Source: Streptomyces sp. CB09001 (GTDB lineage: Bacteria; Actinomycetota; Actinomycetes; Streptomycetales; Streptomycetaceae). Taken from it: a stretch of 64,000 nucleotides of DNA. Within the stretch, counting starts at the first letter, position 1. Every line of letters starts with the position of its first letter. The stretch is from contig NZ_CP026730.1 in NCBI RefSeq assembly GCF_003369795.1, positions 4,083,001-4,147,000 of the forward strand. The letters are read 5' to 3'. The notes below the pieces were generated by a model. The model did no database searches and had not been told where the DNA came from. It was given only the letters and a program-made list of their open reading frames with translations. Of this stretch, positions 20,196 to 28,139 are shown in pieces. The position numbers were made by a program, and so were the translations under genes.

Positions 20196-20900
20196 TCACG
20201 GACTCAGCCGCTCCACCCGCCAGCCCCCGCCCGCCTCCGCCACGTACCGCAGCCGGTCGTGCAGCCGGTTCTCCCGGCCCTGCCAGAACTCCACCGCCGC
20301 CGGCACCACCCGGAACCCGCCCCAGTGCGGCGGCACCGGCACCTGCTCGCCCTCCGGGTAGCGCGCCGCCAGCTCGGCGTACGCCGAGTCCAGGGCCCGC
20401 CGCCCGGCCACCACCGTGGACTGGGCGCTGGCCCAGGCGCCCAGCTGGGAGCCGTGCGGCCGGGTCCGGAAGTACGCGGCGGTCTCGTCCCGCCCGGTGC
20501 GACGGGCGACGCCCGTGACCACGACCTGCCGGGCCATCGGATGCCAGGGGAACAGCAGCGAGACGTGCGGGTTCGCGTCCAGCTCGCGCGCCTTGCGGGA
20601 GTCGTAGTTGGTGTAGAAGACGAACCCCTGCTCGTCGAAGTGCTTCAGCAGCACCGTGCGGGAGCTGGGCCGCCCCTCCGGGTCCGCCGTGGAGACGACC
20701 ATGGCGTTCGGCTCGAACAGCCCGCCGTCCGTCGCCGCCTGCTTGAACCAGCGCGCGAACTGCTCGAGGGGCGTCGCCGCCAGCTCGGTCTCGGACAGTC
20801 CCTCGGCCCGGTACTGCTTGCGCATCGAGGCGAGATCGAAGGGGACTGGGTCGGCGGCGGGGACGGCGGAATCGGCTTCGCGATCGGTCACGCCGCCCAT
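20196..20900 (-). CDS. pdxH: Pyridoxine/pyridoxamine 5'-phosphate oxidase
   Basis: 234 aa. FMN-dependent split-barrel enzyme making pyridoxal 5'-phosphate. Family marks are all present: LASMRKQYRAEGLSE near the N-terminus, PNAMVVSTAD...GRPSSRTVLLK (FMN/substrate), FVFYTNYDSRKARELDANPHVSLLFPWHPMARQV, and the C-terminal FWQGRENRLHDR...WRVERLSP ending typical of genuine PdxH. Length fits the family. ATG at 20900 chosen; GTG at 20891 is an alternative. Divergent from citrate synthase. Confidence 0.93.
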   Translation of the reverse strand: MGGVTDREADSAVPAADPVPFDLASMRKQYRAEGLSETELAATPLEQFARWFKQAATDGGLFEPNAMVVSTADPEGRPSSRTVLLKHFDEQGFVFYTNYDSRKARELDANPHVSLLFPWHPMARQVVVTGVARRTGRDETAAYFRTRPHGSQLGAWASAQSTVVAGRRALDSAYAELAARYPEGEQVPVPPHWGGFRVVPAAVEFWQGRENRLHDRLRYVAEAGGGWRVERLSP

Positions 20901-20972
20901 CCTGCCGTATCCGTCCGAGCGCCCGGCAGCCCGGCAGCCCGGCCGCCCACGGCACGGAGGCGGGTCCCAGGT

Positions 20973-20994
20973 GGCACTCAGTGCCGTAGGCACT
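20973..20994. promoter_or_regulatory. Three alternating 6-mer arms between pdxH and citrate synthase
   Basis: GGCACT (20973-20978), AGTGCC (20980-20985) and GGCACT (20989-20994) lie in the divergent spacer. The middle arm can pair with either neighbour, giving overlapping palindromes. It could be an operator for either gene; I know of no assigned regulator. Confidence 0.3.
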
Positions 20995-21177
20995 CCCCAA
21001 ACGGGGCACCCGGGGATATGGTGCTTGGTCCCGCTCCGGCCGGATGACCGACGGCCGTACGGGGCATCACAGGGGTGACCGCCGGGACCGCGAGTCGAGC
21101 ACGACCGTGGATCCATGGAGGCGCCGCACCGTCTCCGCACAGGTCGCCGTACACCACTGATCACGAGGAGCCGCCTG

Positions 21178-22278
21178 ATGTCCGACTTCGTACCCGGGCT
21201 AGAGGGAGTCGTCGCGTTCGAGACGGAGATCGCCGAACCCGACAAGGAGGGCGGAGCCCTTCGCTACCGCGGCGTCGACATCGAGGACCTGGTCGGGCAC
21301 GTCTCCTTCGGCAACGTCTGGGGCCTGCTCGTCGACGGTGCCTTCAACCCGGGCCTGCCGCCCGCCGAGCCCTTCCCCATCCCCGTGCACTCCGGCGACA
21401 TCAGGGTCGACGTCCAGTCCGCCCTCGCCATGCTCGCCCCCGCCTGGGGCCTCAAACCCCTGCTGGACATCGACGCCGCCCAGGCCCGCGACGACCTCGC
21501 CCGCGCCGCCGTCATGGCCCTGTCCTACGTCGCCCAGTCCGCGCGCGGCCAGAGCCTGCCCATGGTCCCGCAGCGCGAGATCGACAAGGCCCAGTCCGTG
21601 GTCGAACGCTTCATGATCCGCTGGCGCGGCGAACCCGACCCCAAGCACGTCGCCGCCGTCGACGCCTACTGGACCTCCGCCGCCGAGCACGGCATGAACG
21701 CCTCCACCTTCACCGCCCGCGTCATCGCCTCCACCGGCGCGGACGTGGCCGCCGCCCTCTCCGGGGCCGTGGGCGCCATGTCGGGCCCGCTGCACGGCGG
21801 CGCCCCCTCACGCGTCCTGCACATGATCGAGGAGATCGAGCGCACCGGCGACGCCGACGCCTACGTCAGGAAGACCCTCGACGCGGGTGAACGCCTCATG
21901 GGCTTCGGCCACCGGGTCTACCGCGCCGAGGACCCGCGCGCCCGCGTCCTGCGCCGCACCGCCCGCGAACTGGGCGCCCCGCGCTACGAGGTCGCCGAGG
22001 CCCTGGAGAAGGCCGCCCTCGCCGAACTCCACGCCCGCCGCCCCGACCGGGTGCTGGCCACCAACGTCGAGTTCTGGGCCGCCATCATGCTGGACTTCGC
22101 CGAGGTGCCGGCCCCCATGTTCACCTCGATGTTCACCTGCGCCCGCACCGCGGGCTGGTCCGCGCACATCCTGGAACAGAAGCGCACCGGCCGCCTGGTC
22201 CGCCCCTCCGCCCGCTACGTCGGCCCGGGCACCCGCGACCCGCGCGAGATCGAGGGCTACGCCGACATCGCGAACTGA
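21178..22278 (+). CDS. Citrate synthase 2-type protein
   Basis: 366 aa, ATG behind GAGGAG (CACGAGGAGCCGCCTG). A type I-like citrate synthase: FVPGLEGVVAFETEIAEPDKEGGALRYRGVDIEDL, SGPLHGGAPSRVLHMIEE (active-site His), GFGHRVYRAEDPRARVLR and the FTSMFTCARTAGWSAHILEQ block with RPSARYVGPG near the end. It condenses oxaloacetate and acetyl-CoA; related short actinobacterial proteins act as methylcitrate synthases, so a side activity on propionyl-CoA is possible. A strongly structured segment begins 24 nt after the stop. Confidence 0.92.
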   Translation: MSDFVPGLEGVVAFETEIAEPDKEGGALRYRGVDIEDLVGHVSFGNVWGLLVDGAFNPGLPPAEPFPIPVHSGDIRVDVQSALAMLAPAWGLKPLLDIDAAQARDDLARAAVMALSYVAQSARGQSLPMVPQREIDKAQSVVERFMIRWRGEPDPKHVAAVDAYWTSAAEHGMNASTFTARVIASTGADVAAALSGAVGAMSGPLHGGAPSRVLHMIEEIERTGDADAYVRKTLDAGERLMGFGHRVYRAEDPRARVLRRTARELGAPRYEVAEALEKAALAELHARRPDRVLATNVEFWAAIMLDFAEVPAPMFTSMFTCARTAGWSAHILEQKRTGRLVRPSARYVGPGTRDPREIEGYADIAN

Positions 22279-22301
22279 CCGCCGCGGCCCCTGAACGCAG
22301 G

Positions 22302-22364
22302 CGACCCGCGAGTCTGGTTCCTCCGTGGAGGAGCCGGCCGGACGTACCGGCGACTCGCGGGTCG
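22302..22364. ncRNA. Y-shaped three-way-junction element after citrate synthase
   Basis: A perfect 13-bp outer stem (22302-22314 with 22352-22364, arm CGACCCGCGAGTC) encloses two hairpins: 22316-22323 with 22328-22335 (8 bp including one G-U pair) and GCCGG/CCGGC at 22337-22341/22347-22351. The junction has only single-nucleotide linkers. It starts 24 nt after the citrate synthase stop. It could be an unusual terminator, a 3'UTR processing/stability element, or a small RNA; no U-run follows. The dyad reads equally on both strands. Confidence 0.45.
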
Positions 22365-22393
22365 GGTGACTGCTTGGGATTGGGCCGGCTGCA

Positions 22394-22457
22394 CGCGTCG
22401 TTCACGCGCTGGTCCGGCACCGCACTCCGTGTGGTGCCGGGCTGCTAGCCCGCAGCC
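22394..22457. other. Further hairpins in the 337-nt gap after citrate synthase
   Basis: The rest of the 22279-22615 gap holds no gene I can support. It has three more small inverted repeats: CGCGT/ACGCG (22394-22408), CCGGCACC/GGTGCCGG (22414-22440) and GGCTGC/GCAGCC (22440-22457). The stretch from ~22470 to 22560 is AT-richer and is a likely promoter region for the RidA-GNAT gene. Confidence 0.3.
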
Positions 22458-22615
22458 ACCTCACGCGTCCGGATGTCATACATTGGCCGAACCACCTCCC
22501 TTCTGTGTACGGACCACCCTAAGAACCGGTCGGCCGCCGATCAATCGAATTTCCGGGTGGATTCGTCGTCGATCTCCCATGGACGCGTCTTCGCTGGTCA
22601 CCTACGGTTTCGCCC

Positions 22616-23491
22616 ATGACGAAACGATGGGGGGACCCGCCGGCCAGGCGGGCGATAGTCAGCGGGTCGACGTTCGAGGAGCGGATCGGGTACGCCCGTG
22701 CCGTCGTCGACGGCGACCTGGTGCACGTGTCCGGGACGACCGGCTTCGACTACGCGACGATGACGATCTCCGGGGACGTGGTGGAGCAGGCCGAGCAGTG
22801 CCTGCGCAACGTCGGGGCCGCGCTGGCCGAGGCGGGGTGCACGTTCGCGGACGTGGTGCGGGTGCGCTACCTGCTGCCCGCGCGGGAGGACTTCGAACCG
22901 TGCTGGCCCGTCCTGCGGCGGACGTTCGGGCAGGTGCGGCCCGCCGCGACGATGATGGTGTGCGGCCTCGCCGACGAGCGGATGCGGATCGAGATCGAGG
23001 TGTACGCGCGGCGCGGAACGGTCGCGACCGGAGCGGGCTCGGCGCTGCGGATCGAGCCGGTGGACGGGGACGCCATGGTCGAGGAGTGGCGGCACGTGCA
23101 CAACGTGATCGTGCCGCCGGCCGCCATGACCCACGACGAGGCGCGGGAACGCGCCGGGCGCAACCGCCTGGCCAACGCCTACCTCGGAGACACGCTCGTC
23201 GGCTGCTCCACCGTGCGGCCGCCCGGCGGCGAGGAGCGGGTGGCGACCGTGATCGCACGGACGCTGCCGGCCTACCGGGAGCGCGGGATCGGAACGGCGC
23301 TCTACGAGGAGGGGCTGACACACGCGCGCGTGCTGGGTGCCGGAGCGGTGGAGACCGTGGTGCTGGCGGCCAACGCCGACGGGTTGCGGTTCGCCGGAGC
23401 GCGTGGGTTCGTGGAGAAGGAGCGGTACGTGCTCGACGGCGAGCGCGACGAGTGGGTCGATCTGACGCTCGCCGCCACCCGCCCGGCATGA
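22616..23491 (+). CDS. RidA-like domain fused to GNAT acetyltransferase
   Basis: 291 aa. Residues ~10-135 form a RidA/YjgF (Rid) domain: VVDGDLVHVSGTTGFDY, VVEQAEQCLRNVGAALAEAGC, DVVRVRYLL and the end block FGQVRPAATMMVCGLADERMRIEIEVYARRG, with the conserved late arginine and glutamate. Residues ~140-285 form a GNAT domain with the CoA-binding motif LPAYRERGIGTALYEEGL and NADGLRFAGARGFVEKERYVL. Rid domains hydrolyse reactive enamines/imines; GNATs acetylate amines, so the two halves may act one after the other on an amine (inference). The whole frame is open without interruption, so this is a true fusion. Confidence 0.85.
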   Translation: MTKRWGDPPARRAIVSGSTFEERIGYARAVVDGDLVHVSGTTGFDYATMTISGDVVEQAEQCLRNVGAALAEAGCTFADVVRVRYLLPAREDFEPCWPVLRRTFGQVRPAATMMVCGLADERMRIEIEVYARRGTVATGAGSALRIEPVDGDAMVEEWRHVHNVIVPPAAMTHDEARERAGRNRLANAYLGDTLVGCSTVRPPGGEERVATVIARTLPAYRERGIGTALYEEGLTHARVLGAGAVETVVLAANADGLRFAGARGFVEKERYVLDGERDEWVDLTLAATRPA

Positions 23492-23596
23492 CCGGCCGCA
23501 CCCCTTCATGACACGGGCGTATGCCGAGTTTCCGCAGTACAACGATTTCCGCGAACTTGCGGGAACTCGGTGTGTGCTGCATCACGTTCGAGTTGA

Positions 23597-25060
23597 ATGA
23601 AGGCCAGTGAGCGAACCGACGTACCGTACGGCGGACGCAGCCTGCAGGGGGTCCAGGTGAGTGCTTCGCGGCGTAGTGGGACCACCGACGAGCTGGGGCC
23701 GGACGAGCCGGAGCAGCCCGAGCGGGACGGCGCGGACCTGTTGGCCGCGCTCCTCGACGGCATGGACGCGGCCCTGTGCGCCTTCGACGCGGACGGGGTC
23801 GTGACCCATTGGAACCGCGAGGCGGAGCGGATCCTCGGCTGGAGCGCGGCCGAGGCCGTCGGACGGCAGGGCTTCGCCGGCTGGGCCGTGCGCAGCGCGG
23901 ACGCCGGGGAGGTGGAGGACCGCCTGCTGTCCGCCATGCGGGCGCCGGGCCGCCAGGTGAACGAGTTCGCGCTGCTGACCAAGGACGGCGGCCGGGTGCT
24001 GGTGCGCACCCAGTCCGCGGCGGTGCGGGGCCCCGACGGACGCCCCGCGGGGGTCTACTGCGCGTTCAGCGAGGTGCACGCGCAGATCGACCTGGAGCGG
24101 TCCATCGCGCTGAGCGAGGCCCTGCTGGAGGACGCCAGCTGGGGTGTCGTCCTGGTGGACGCGGACCTGCGGCCCGCCGTGGTCAACGCACACGCGGCGC
24201 GGGCGCTCGGCGCCGGGCGCACATCCGTGCTGGGACGGCCGCTCGGCGACCTGCTCGCCCAGGGCGTCGAGGAGCTGGAGAACGCGCTGACGCACGTCCT
24301 GGCCGAGGGCGCGCCACCCGCACCCGCCGAGGTGTGGGTGAGCCTGCGCACCCCCGAGGGGGAGCGGCGCCGGTGCTGGCGCAGCGGGTTCGTGCGGCTG
24401 GCCTCGCCGCTCGCGGAGGAGCCGGTGCCGCTGGGCGTCGGCTGGCTGTTCCAGGACGTCACGGAGTCCAAGCAGGGCGAGCAGGAGGCGGCGCTGCTCC
24501 GCTTCCGGGCCAACCAGCTGCACCGGGCGGCGCGCGCCGCCGCCGAGTGCGAGGACCCGGCCGAGGCCGCGATCGTCCACCTGGACTTCGCGCTGGCCGG
24601 GTTCGCCGACCACGCCCTGATCGACCGCGTGGTGGGCGGCGCGACGTCCGACACCGATGCCGCGGAGCAGGTGCGGCTGGTGCGGGTCGCGACCACACCG
24701 TCCGGCGCGCCCGGACCCAGCGTGCCGTCCGGGACGTCCGGGATGCCGGTGCGCTACGGCGAGGGGCACCCCGCCGTGCAGTGCGTCGAGCGGGCGGGCT
24801 CGGTGCGGGCCAGCGCCGGCCTGCGGGCCGTCCCGGCCGAGCAGGTGCGCCGGTGGGCCACGGCCCGGCAGTGGCCGGAGGACACGGTGCACGGCCTGTG
24901 CGCGGTGCTGCGCAGCCGCGGCCGGACACTGGGCGTCGTGACGTTCCTGCGGGGTGCGGGCCGCAGCGCCTTCGAACGGCCGGACGCCATGTACGCGGAG
25001 GACGTGGCGGTGCGCATCGCGACCGCACTGGACCTGGCCGGCGCGGTGGAGCGGCCGTAA
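23597..25060 (+). CDS. PAS-PAS-GAF-like sensor protein without output kinase
   Basis: Up to 487 aa; a GTG at 23657 after AGGGGG (VSASRRSG) may be the real start. PAS1 (~50-165): AALCAFDADGVVTHWNREAERILGWSAAEAVGRQGF...LTKDGGRVLVRTQS. PAS2 (~170-300): ASWGVVLVDADLRPAVVNAHAARALG...GVGWLFQDVTE. The C-terminal ~170 residues look GAF-like (LRSRGRTLGVVTFLRGAGRSAFERPD, EDVAVRIATALDLAGAVE). In relatives this architecture ends in a PP2C or histidine kinase; here the protein stops after the GAF-like part, so it would act by protein interaction. Convergent with the SIS gene. Confidence 0.8.
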   Translation: MKASERTDVPYGGRSLQGVQVSASRRSGTTDELGPDEPEQPERDGADLLAALLDGMDAALCAFDADGVVTHWNREAERILGWSAAEAVGRQGFAGWAVRSADAGEVEDRLLSAMRAPGRQVNEFALLTKDGGRVLVRTQSAAVRGPDGRPAGVYCAFSEVHAQIDLERSIALSEALLEDASWGVVLVDADLRPAVVNAHAARALGAGRTSVLGRPLGDLLAQGVEELENALTHVLAEGAPPAPAEVWVSLRTPEGERRRCWRSGFVRLASPLAEEPVPLGVGWLFQDVTESKQGEQEAALLRFRANQLHRAARAAAECEDPAEAAIVHLDFALAGFADHALIDRVVGGATSDTDAAEQVRLVRVATTPSGAPGPSVPSGTSGMPVRYGEGHPAVQCVERAGSVRASAGLRAVPAEQVRRWATARQWPEDTVHGLCAVLRSRGRTLGVVTFLRGAGRSAFERPDAMYAEDVAVRIATALDLAGAVERP

Positions 25061-25070
25061 CCGGCCGGGC

Positions 25071-25826
25071 TCAGCGGCGGTAGAAGATGCGCTCGCCGTA
25101 CTGGTCCAGTACGCGGGCGTTCCAATCGTGGCCGCCGTCCACGTTGCCCGAGCGCAGCAGCGGGGGTTCGATGCCGCGGTCGGCGAGGGTGGCGGCGGCG
25201 GTGGCCGTCACGGCCTGCATCAGGGCGGCGGTGACGACCGTGGAGGCGGGCGCGAAGGGGGCGGGGACGGTGTCGAGGGTGAGTTCCGCGTCACCGACGG
25301 CGATCTTGGAGTCCAGCACGATGTCGCAGTGGTCCTTGAGGAAGGTGCCGGAGGCGTGCCGCGACGTGGTCTGCGACGCGTACGCCACCGAGGTCACGCC
25401 GATGACCCGCAGGCCGAGGGCGCGGGCGTGCAGGGCCATCTCCACGGGCAGGGCGTTGCGCCCGGAGAGCGAGATGATCACCAGGGCGTCGCCCGCGCGG
25501 AGGGGCGAGGAGTCCAGTACGGCGCTCGCGAGGCCGTCGACCCGTTCCAGGGCGGAGCCGAGGGTGGCCGGCATGACGTCGACGCCGACGACGCCGGGCA
25601 CGGTGAGCAGGTTCATCAGGGCGAGCCCGCCGGCGCGGTACACGACGTCCTGGGCGGCGAGGGAGGAGTGCCCGGCGCCGAAGGCGAAGAGCCGGCCGCC
25701 GTTCTGCACGGTGTCGGCGAGCAGCGTGCCGGCCGCCTCGATGCTGTCCGCCTCCTCGTCGCGGACGCGTCGCAGAAGGTCGATCGCCGCGTCGAGGAAC
25801 TGGCCGGCCGGCTTGTGGTCGCTCAT
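25071..25826 (-). CDS. SIS-domain protein (UPF0309 family)
   Basis: 251 aa starting MSDHKPAGQFLDAAIDLL. Sugar-isomerase (SIS) fold: GGRLFAFGAGHSSLAAQDVVYRAGG for the first phosphate-binding part, ALVIISLSGRNALPVEMALHARALG for the second, and GNVDGGHDWNARVLDQYGERIFYR at the end. Belongs to UPF0309, which includes a S. coelicolor protein next to dmdR1. It probably binds or isomerises a phosphosugar (N-acetylmuramate/glucosamine type), but the substrate is not known. The gene is divergent from dmdR1. Confidence 0.9.
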   Translation of the reverse strand: MSDHKPAGQFLDAAIDLLRRVRDEEADSIEAAGTLLADTVQNGGRLFAFGAGHSSLAAQDVVYRAGGLALMNLLTVPGVVGVDVMPATLGSALERVDGLASAVLDSSPLRAGDALVIISLSGRNALPVEMALHARALGLRVIGVTSVAYASQTTSRHASGTFLKDHCDIVLDSKIAVGDAELTLDTVPAPFAPASTVVTAALMQAVTATAAATLADRGIEPPLLRSGNVDGGHDWNARVLDQYGERIFYRR

Positions 25827-25976
25827 GCGGGGCCCCTTCGGAGTGGCTGCGTCGCGGATCACGGTGCGGTCTGGACCAGTGCGGTGTCAATACGGCGTCA
25901 ACGCGGTACGCGGGGTCCGAGCGGGCGCGGTCGGCCCCGGCTTTTCGCGCCGAGGCACGGTTGTCGGTGGTATGCG

Positions 25977-26846
25977 TCAGAATTGGTGGCAGGGCCAGCG
26001 CACGCGCCGGTGGGCCGTAGCCTCCGGCAATCTCATCGAGGGGCACGTATGTCCGGACTGATCGACACCACGGAGATGTACCTCCGCACCATCCTGGAGC
26101 TGGAGGAGGAAGGTGTGGTCCCGATGCGCGCCCGGATCGCCGAGCGGCTCGACCAGAGCGGTCCGACGGTCAGCCAGACGGTGGCGCGGATGGAGCGCGA
26201 CGGGCTGGTGTCCGTGGCGGCGGACCGGCATCTGGAGCTGACCGACGAGGGCAGGCGGCTGGCGACGCGCGTGATGCGCAAGCACCGGCTCGCGGAGTGC
26301 CTGCTGGTCGACGTGATCGGCCTGGAGTGGGAGCAGGTGCACGCGGAGGCGTGTCGCTGGGAGCACGTGATGAGCGAGGCGGTGGAGCGCCGCGTGCTCG
26401 AGCTGCTGCGGCACCCGACCGAGTCGCCGTACGGGAACCCGATCCCGGGCCTGGAGGAGCTGGGCGAGACGGACGGGGCCGATCCCTTCCTGGACGAGGG
26501 GATGGTCTCCCTGGCCGACCTCGACCCGGGGCTCGAGGGCAAGACGGTCGTCGTGCGCCGGATCGGCGAGCCGATCCAGACGGACGCGCAGCTGATGTAC
26601 ACGCTGCGCCGGGCGGGGGTGCAGCCCGGCTCGGTGGTGAGCGTGACCGAGTCGGCGGGCGGCGTGCTGGTCGGCAGTGGCGGCGAGGCCGCCGAGCTGG
26701 AGGCGGACACGGCCTCCCACGTGTTCGTCGCCAAGCGCTGACCGCGCCCGGACAAGACCGTTGTCCGGGGTCCGTGGATTCGGTGTCCCAGTGCGCCGAA
26801 TCGCAGCGGCCGGGCGATTCGCGTGCGAGGCTGTCGCGTGAGGCAC
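25977..26846 (-). CDS. Antisense reading frame over dmdR1 (position of adm)
   Basis: A 289-codon frame lies fully antisense to dmdR1. In S. coelicolor an antiparallel gene named adm has been reported to overlap dmdR1 and to produce protein affecting siderophore and antibiotic production. The protein here is rich in His, Arg, Leu, Gln and Pro (for example HAARRLGHAHHRAGLHPRP) with no fold I recognise, as expected of a frame imposed by the opposite strand. Long antisense frames are common by chance at this GC content, so I keep it only because of the published precedent; start and extent are uncertain. Confidence 0.3.
   Translation of the reverse strand: MPHATASHANRPAAAIRRTGTPNPRTPDNGLVRARSALGDEHVGGRVRLQLGGLAATADQHAARRLGHAHHRAGLHPRPAQRVHQLRVRLDRLADPAHDDRLALEPRVEVGQGDHPLVQEGIGPVRLAQLLQARDRVPVRRLGRVPQQLEHAALHRLAHHVLPATRLRVHLLPLQADHVDQQALREPVLAHHARRQPPALVGQLQMPVRRHGHQPVALHPRHRLADRRTALVEPLGDPGAHRDHTFLLQLQDGAEVHLRGVDQSGHTCPSMRLPEATAHRRVRWPCHQF
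26049..26741 (+). CDS. dmdR1: DtxR/IdeR-family iron-dependent repressor
   Basis: 230 aa, ATG behind GAGGGGCACGT. Domain 1 (1-~73) is the DtxR winged helix: LIDTTEMYLRTILELEEEGVVPMRARIAERLDQSGPTVSQTVARMERDGLV. Domain 2 (~74-140) carries metal ligands and the dimer face: Cys in RLAECLLVDVIGLEWEQVHAEACRWEHVMSEAVERR, with the Cys102-like residue, Glu and His. A C-terminal SH3-like domain (~150-230) ends LEADTASHVFVAKR. Length and motifs match S. coelicolor DmdR1, the iron repressor of siderophore genes (desferrioxamine, coelichelin). I found no iron-box-like sequence upstream, so autoregulation is not indicated here. Confidence 0.93.
   Translation: MSGLIDTTEMYLRTILELEEEGVVPMRARIAERLDQSGPTVSQTVARMERDGLVSVAADRHLELTDEGRRLATRVMRKHRLAECLLVDVIGLEWEQVHAEACRWEHVMSEAVERRVLELLRHPTESPYGNPIPGLEELGETDGADPFLDEGMVSLADLDPGLEGKTVVVRRIGEPIQTDAQLMYTLRRAGVQPGSVVSVTESAGGVLVGSGGEAAELEADTASHVFVAKR
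26747..26769 (+). terminator. Terminator-like hairpin after dmdR1
   Basis: Perfect 9-bp stem CCCGGACAA/TTGTCCGGG with a 5-nt loop, starting 6 nt after the dmdR1 stop. No long U-run follows, as usual in Streptomyces. Confidence 0.6.
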
Positions 26847-26931
26847 CGGACATGAGGGGCTCTTGGCCGCGGCTGACAGCGATGTCGCCCGCGCCGGAGA
26901 GGGGGAGGGGCCATGCCGGAGAGACGGAGAG

Positions 26932-26959
26932 GGCCCCGGCGCCGTGTGGCGCCGGGGCC
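26932..26959. terminator. 12-bp GC-rich hairpin in the dmdR1-hydrolase gap
   Basis: Perfect stem GGCCCCGGCGCC/GGCGCCGGGGCC around a GTGT loop. It is the strongest feature of the 26742-27242 gap (501 nt), in which I can support no gene. It could terminate an unseen small transcript or block read-through. The AT-richer stretch 27105-27160 further on is a likely promoter region for the hydrolase. Confidence 0.45.
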
Positions 26960-27242
26960 TGTCCTCCCCTGTGCTGACCTGGAGCCCCGAGCTCTCAAGG
27001 TCAATCCCCTCGGACCGTTTTCCCCGAGCGGTCCGCCTCCCGTTGAAGATCTCCCCTGGGCGGCGGCGATCAATCCCTGAGCGGTGTCACTCGAATGAGG
27101 GGTGTTGCTCGTCGGGACGGCTCTTTCGAATGGGTATTCGATAAGCTTCGATACTCTGCACGGCAGGCAGGACACGGTTCACAGGACCGGCCGGTCCGCG
27201 GGGGCGGGCGGGTCCGAGCGGAGCTTGGGGGTGCCAGGACCT

Positions 27243-28133
27243 ATGGCGCGGCGCATCGACGTGACCGGCGCGGGCGGCGTACGCCTCGCGGCCTGGGAGT
27301 TCGGCGACCCTCCCAAGACCGACCGGGGGCACGACCCGGCCGCACCCGCAGCCGGCGCCGGAGACCTGCCCGGCGTCCTGTTATTGCACGGGCTGATGGG
27401 CCGCGCCTCGCACTGGGCCCCCACGGCCCGCTGGCTCTCCGCCCGCCACCGGGCCGTCGCCCTCGACCAGCGCGGCCACGGCCGCAGCGACAAGCCCCCG
27501 AGGGCCGCCTACACCCGGGAGGCCTACGTCGAGGACGTCGAGGCCGCCCTGGAGCAGCTCGGCCTCGGCCCGGCCGTCCTCATCGGCCACGCGATGGGCG
27601 CGCTGACCGCCTGGCAGCTCGCCGCGAAACGCCCCGACCTGGTCCGCGGTCTGATCATCTGCGACATGCGGGCCTCCGCCCTCGGCGCCGCCTCCCAGCA
27701 CACCTGGACCGAGTGGTTCCGCGCCTGGCCGGTCCCCTTCGCCACGCTCGCCGACGTCCGCAAGTGGTTCGGCGAGGACGACCCGTGGGTGGAGCGGCCG
27801 AACCCGGCCCGCGGTGAGTTCTACGCCGAGGTGATGGCCGAGTCCCCGGACGGCTGGCGCCCCGTCTTCGAACCCGAGCAGATGCTGCGCTCCCGCGAGA
27901 CCTGGGTCTACGACGCCCACTGGGAGGAGCTGGCTCAGGTGCGCTGCCCCACCCTGGTCGTGCGCGGCCTCGACGGCGAGCTGGGCCGCGCCGAGGCCCA
28001 GGAGATGGTCCGCGTCCTGCCGGGCGGCCAGTACGCGGAGGTCGCCGACGCGGGCCACCTCGTCCACTACGACCAGCCGGAGGCGTGGCGGACGGCCATC
28101 GAGCCCTTCCTGACCACCCTCGGGAACGCCTGA
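27243..28133 (+). CDS. Alpha/beta hydrolase-fold protein lacking the nucleophile Ser, with a TTA codon
   Basis: 296 aa from ATG (MARRIDVTGAGGVRLAAWEFG). The fold is clear: oxyanion strand VLLLHGLMGRASHW, RAVALDQRGHGRSDKP, the nucleophile elbow and late histidine ADAGHLVHYDQPEAW. The elbow reads LIGHAMGALTAW, so the usual GHSMG serine is an alanine (codon GCG). The protein is therefore either a non-hydrolytic fold member or uses other chemistry. Codon 47 (27381-27383) is TTA, the rare leucine codon read by the bldA tRNA, which suggests developmentally timed translation. Long GC-rich repeats follow the stop. Confidence 0.85.
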   Translation: MARRIDVTGAGGVRLAAWEFGDPPKTDRGHDPAAPAAGAGDLPGVLLLHGLMGRASHWAPTARWLSARHRAVALDQRGHGRSDKPPRAAYTREAYVEDVEAALEQLGLGPAVLIGHAMGALTAWQLAAKRPDLVRGLIICDMRASALGAASQHTWTEWFRAWPVPFATLADVRKWFGEDDPWVERPNPARGEFYAEVMAESPDGWRPVFEPEQMLRSRETWVYDAHWEELAQVRCPTLVVRGLDGELGRAEAQEMVRVLPGGQYAEVADAGHLVHYDQPEAWRTAIEPFLTTLGNA

Positions 28134-28139
28134 CCGCCC

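Noticed and set aside
24954..26048. Apparent fusion of an upstream frame to dmdR1
   Set aside because: The upstream part lies antisense to the SIS gene and the DtxR domain begins normally at the ATG at 26049.
25860..26048. Iron box upstream of dmdR1
   Set aside because: I looked for a TTAGGTTAGGCT-like palindrome and found none.
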